Assembly: GCA_026125925.1 (NCBI GenBank)
Contig: JAHCKF010000174.1
Span: 1 to 7,367 of the forward strand
Length of the DNA: 7,367 nt
Direction of reading: 5' to 3'
Source of the DNA: Pseudolabrys sp.
Lineage (GTDB): Bacteria > Pseudomonadota > Alphaproteobacteria > Rhizobiales > Xanthobacteraceae
Part shown: positions 5,957 to 7,367 of the stretch, in pieces
Layout of the letters: each line of letters begins with the position of its first letter
Numbering within the stretch: the stretch's first letter is position 1
Notes under the pieces: generated by a model
Told to the model about the DNA's origin: nothing
Database searches by the model: none
Seen by the model: the letters and a program-made list of their open reading frames with translations, nothing else
Program-made: the position numbers and the translations under genes

Positions 5957-7367
5957 TGGAAATCCATTTCGGCATGTCGAGCATGTGACCGGCCGGCGCG
6001 TCGCCGGCGCCTGCGGCCGCGAGTTGGGCGTCGGAGCTGGCGAGCGTGGCGGCGCTGCGCGCCCGCGGCGCGCGTGGCAGTTCGGTCTTGCCCATGAGGA
6101 AGTAATCGACGTCGTTGGGCGGCCGCGAGTCGTCGGTCGGCGCCTTGATCGGGTCGCCCGGCCGCGCCGGCCGCACGATGCGCGGCGTGACGATGATGGC
6201 GAGATCGGTCTCGTTGCGCTGATAGGATTTCGATGAGAACAGCGCGCCGAGCACCGGTACCGAGCCGAGCCACGGCAACTGCTCGAGCTGGTTCTGGCCG
6301 GTGTTCTGTAACAGCCCGCCGATGACGAAGCTCTGGCCGTCGCGCAGTTCGATGGTGGTCGAGGCGCGCCGCACGGTGAGCGCCGGCACCGAGACGCCGT
6401 AAGCGACGGACACGGTATGCGTGGTGTCGATGGCGCTGACTTCCGGCTCGATCTTCATGTTGATGAGGCCATGGCTGAGCACCGTCGGCGTGAAGGCAAG
6501 ACCGACGCCGTATTTCTTGTAGTCGACCGTCACCTGGCCCAGCGAACCGGCCACCGGGATCGGATATTCACCGCCGGCCAGAAAGCTCGCGGTGTCGCCC
6601 GACAGCGCCACCAGATTCGGCTCGGCAAGGCTGCGCGCGACGCCTTTCTGCTCAAGGGCGTTGATCATGACATCGGTCGTGACGCCGTTGGCGACCATGC
6701 GCGCCAGCATGAAGCCGAAGGGCGAGCCGCCGGACAAAACGCCGGCTGCCACTTCGCCGGCCGGAATCTGCCCGGAATTCTGCGGCGAGGTGATCGGCAG
6801 GTTGCTCGCCGGCTGACGCGAGCCGATATTGGTCGTGCTCTGCTGGCCGAAGCGGTTCCACTGGAAGCCGAGTTCGCGGCCGGCGGTGCGCGAAATCTCG
6901 ATGAAGCGCACTTCGAGCATCACCTGCTGCGGCGACATCACCGATACGGCGTTGATAATGTCCGGGCCGAACTGCTTGGCGATGGTGACGGCCTGGTCGA
7001 GCGTCACCGCGTCGGGCACTTCGCCGCCGAGCATGATGCGGCCGTTGACCGCGGAGGCCCGCAGCTTGGCGTGCGGGAAGCGGCGGCGCAGTTCGCCGAC
7101 CAGCCGCGACACGTCATAGGCAACCTCGACGTCGTAAATGCCGACCAGGCGCTTCTGCTCGTCATAGATCGTGACCCGCGTGGTGCCGATCTTCTTGCCG
7201 AGGATCGACAGCGAATGATCGGTGAGCGGGTTCACATCGGCAATTTCGGGGTCGCCAACCGAGATGTTGACGAAACCGGCCGAGGTACGCACGTCCAGCG
7301 ACTTGCCGACGATGACCTGCACATTCGAAGTGCCCGACAGCATCGGCTCGTCGGCGCGGCGCGGCGC
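5940..7367 (-). CDS. cpaC: CpaC/RcpA, outer-membrane secretin of the Tad pilus, 5' end outside the window
   Basis: The frame is open to the window edge (475 sense codons plus stop visible). The first ATG inside the window, at 7343, is followed directly by the mature N-domain with no signal peptide, so the true start lies upstream. Numbering from that Met, the T2SS/T3SS N-terminal domain covers about 7-75 (VIVGKSLDVRT, GDPEIADVNPL, GTTRVTIYDEQ). A BON-like segment follows at about 76-136. The secretin domain covers about 138-390, with MLEVRFIEISR, EPNLVALSGDTASFLAGGEY (241-260) and the closing secretin signature VPVLGALFS to IIVTPRIV (362-390). A tail of about 75 residues contains NDVDYFLMGK (410-419), which I recall as shared by alphaproteobacterial CpaC proteins. 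CpaC forms the multimeric channel through which the pilus leaves. The 3' end overlaps the next gene by 17 bases if that gene starts at 5956. Confidence 0.96.
   Translation of the reverse strand, partial: APRRADEPMLSGTSNVQVIVGKSLDVRTSAGFVNISVGDPEIADVNPLTDHSLSILGKKIGTTRVTIYDEQKRLVGIYDVEVAYDVSRLVGELRRRFPHAKLRASAVNGRIMLGGEVPDAVTLDQAVTIAKQFGPDIINAVSVMSPQQVMLEVRFIEISRTAGRELGFQWNRFGQQSTTNIGSRQPASNLPITSPQNSGQIPAGEVAAGVLSGGSPFGFMLARMVANGVTTDVMINALEQKGVARSLAEPNLVALSGDTASFLAGGEYPIPVAGSLGQVTVDYKKYGVGLAFTPTVLSHGLINMKIEPEVSAIDTTHTVSVAYGVSVPALTVRRASTTIELRDGQSFVIGGLLQNTGQNQLEQLPWLGSVPVLGALFSSKSYQRNETDLAIIVTPRIVRPARPGDPIKAPTDDSRPPNDVDYFLMGKTELPRAPRARSAATLASSDAQLAAAGAGDAPAGHMLDMPKWISNGAVQ

Noticed and set aside
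4883..6097. A 404-codon plus-strand reading frame opposite cpaE, the lipoprotein gene and the end of cpaC
   Set aside because: It crosses three minus-strand genes, is Arg/His/Gly-rich, and shows no domain.

Overview
The window is high in GC. On the minus strand it carries most of a tad/cpa (tight adherence, Flp-type pilus) locus, reading from position 7367 down to 294. Gene order, the split T2SF membrane proteins, the CpaE-type regulator and the dispersed palindromic repeat at the low end together suggest an alphaproteobacterium, probably of the Rhizobiales/Hyphomicrobiales (Bradyrhizobium/Rhodopseudomonas-like). That placement is an inference from gene layout and composition, with no marker gene behind it.

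In transcription order the genes are: a secretin cpaC/rcpA (5' end outside the window); a 127-residue lipoprotein where cpaD usually sits; cpaE/tadZ; the ATPase cpaF/tadA; the inner-membrane platform proteins tadB and tadC; and, after a 110-base gap, the TPR lipoprotein tadD. The first six genes overlap or are separated by only 3 to 12 bases and look like one operon. The prepilin (pilA/flp), prepilin peptidase (cpaA) and cpaB are not present and would be expected upstream, beyond position 7367.

Together the products form an envelope-spanning pilus machine. CpaF hydrolyses ATP and drives TadB/TadC in the inner membrane. CpaE is the likely localisation or polarity factor. CpaC forms the outer-membrane channel, and the lipoproteins (TadD and the small one) probably help assemble or stabilise it.

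Positions 37-293 are intergenic. They hold a 148-base nested palindromic repeat (134-281) with perfect 29-base outer arms, starting 12 bases after the tadD stop. Beyond it, positions 1-36 (minus strand) hold the first 12 codons of a further gene that begins like a secreted protein. I see no RNA genes, CRISPR arrays, insertion sequences with transposases, phage genes or attachment sites. The long plus-strand reading frames opposite the tad genes look like shadows of high-GC coding sequence. The locus itself is a recognised system; the points worth a second look are details within it.
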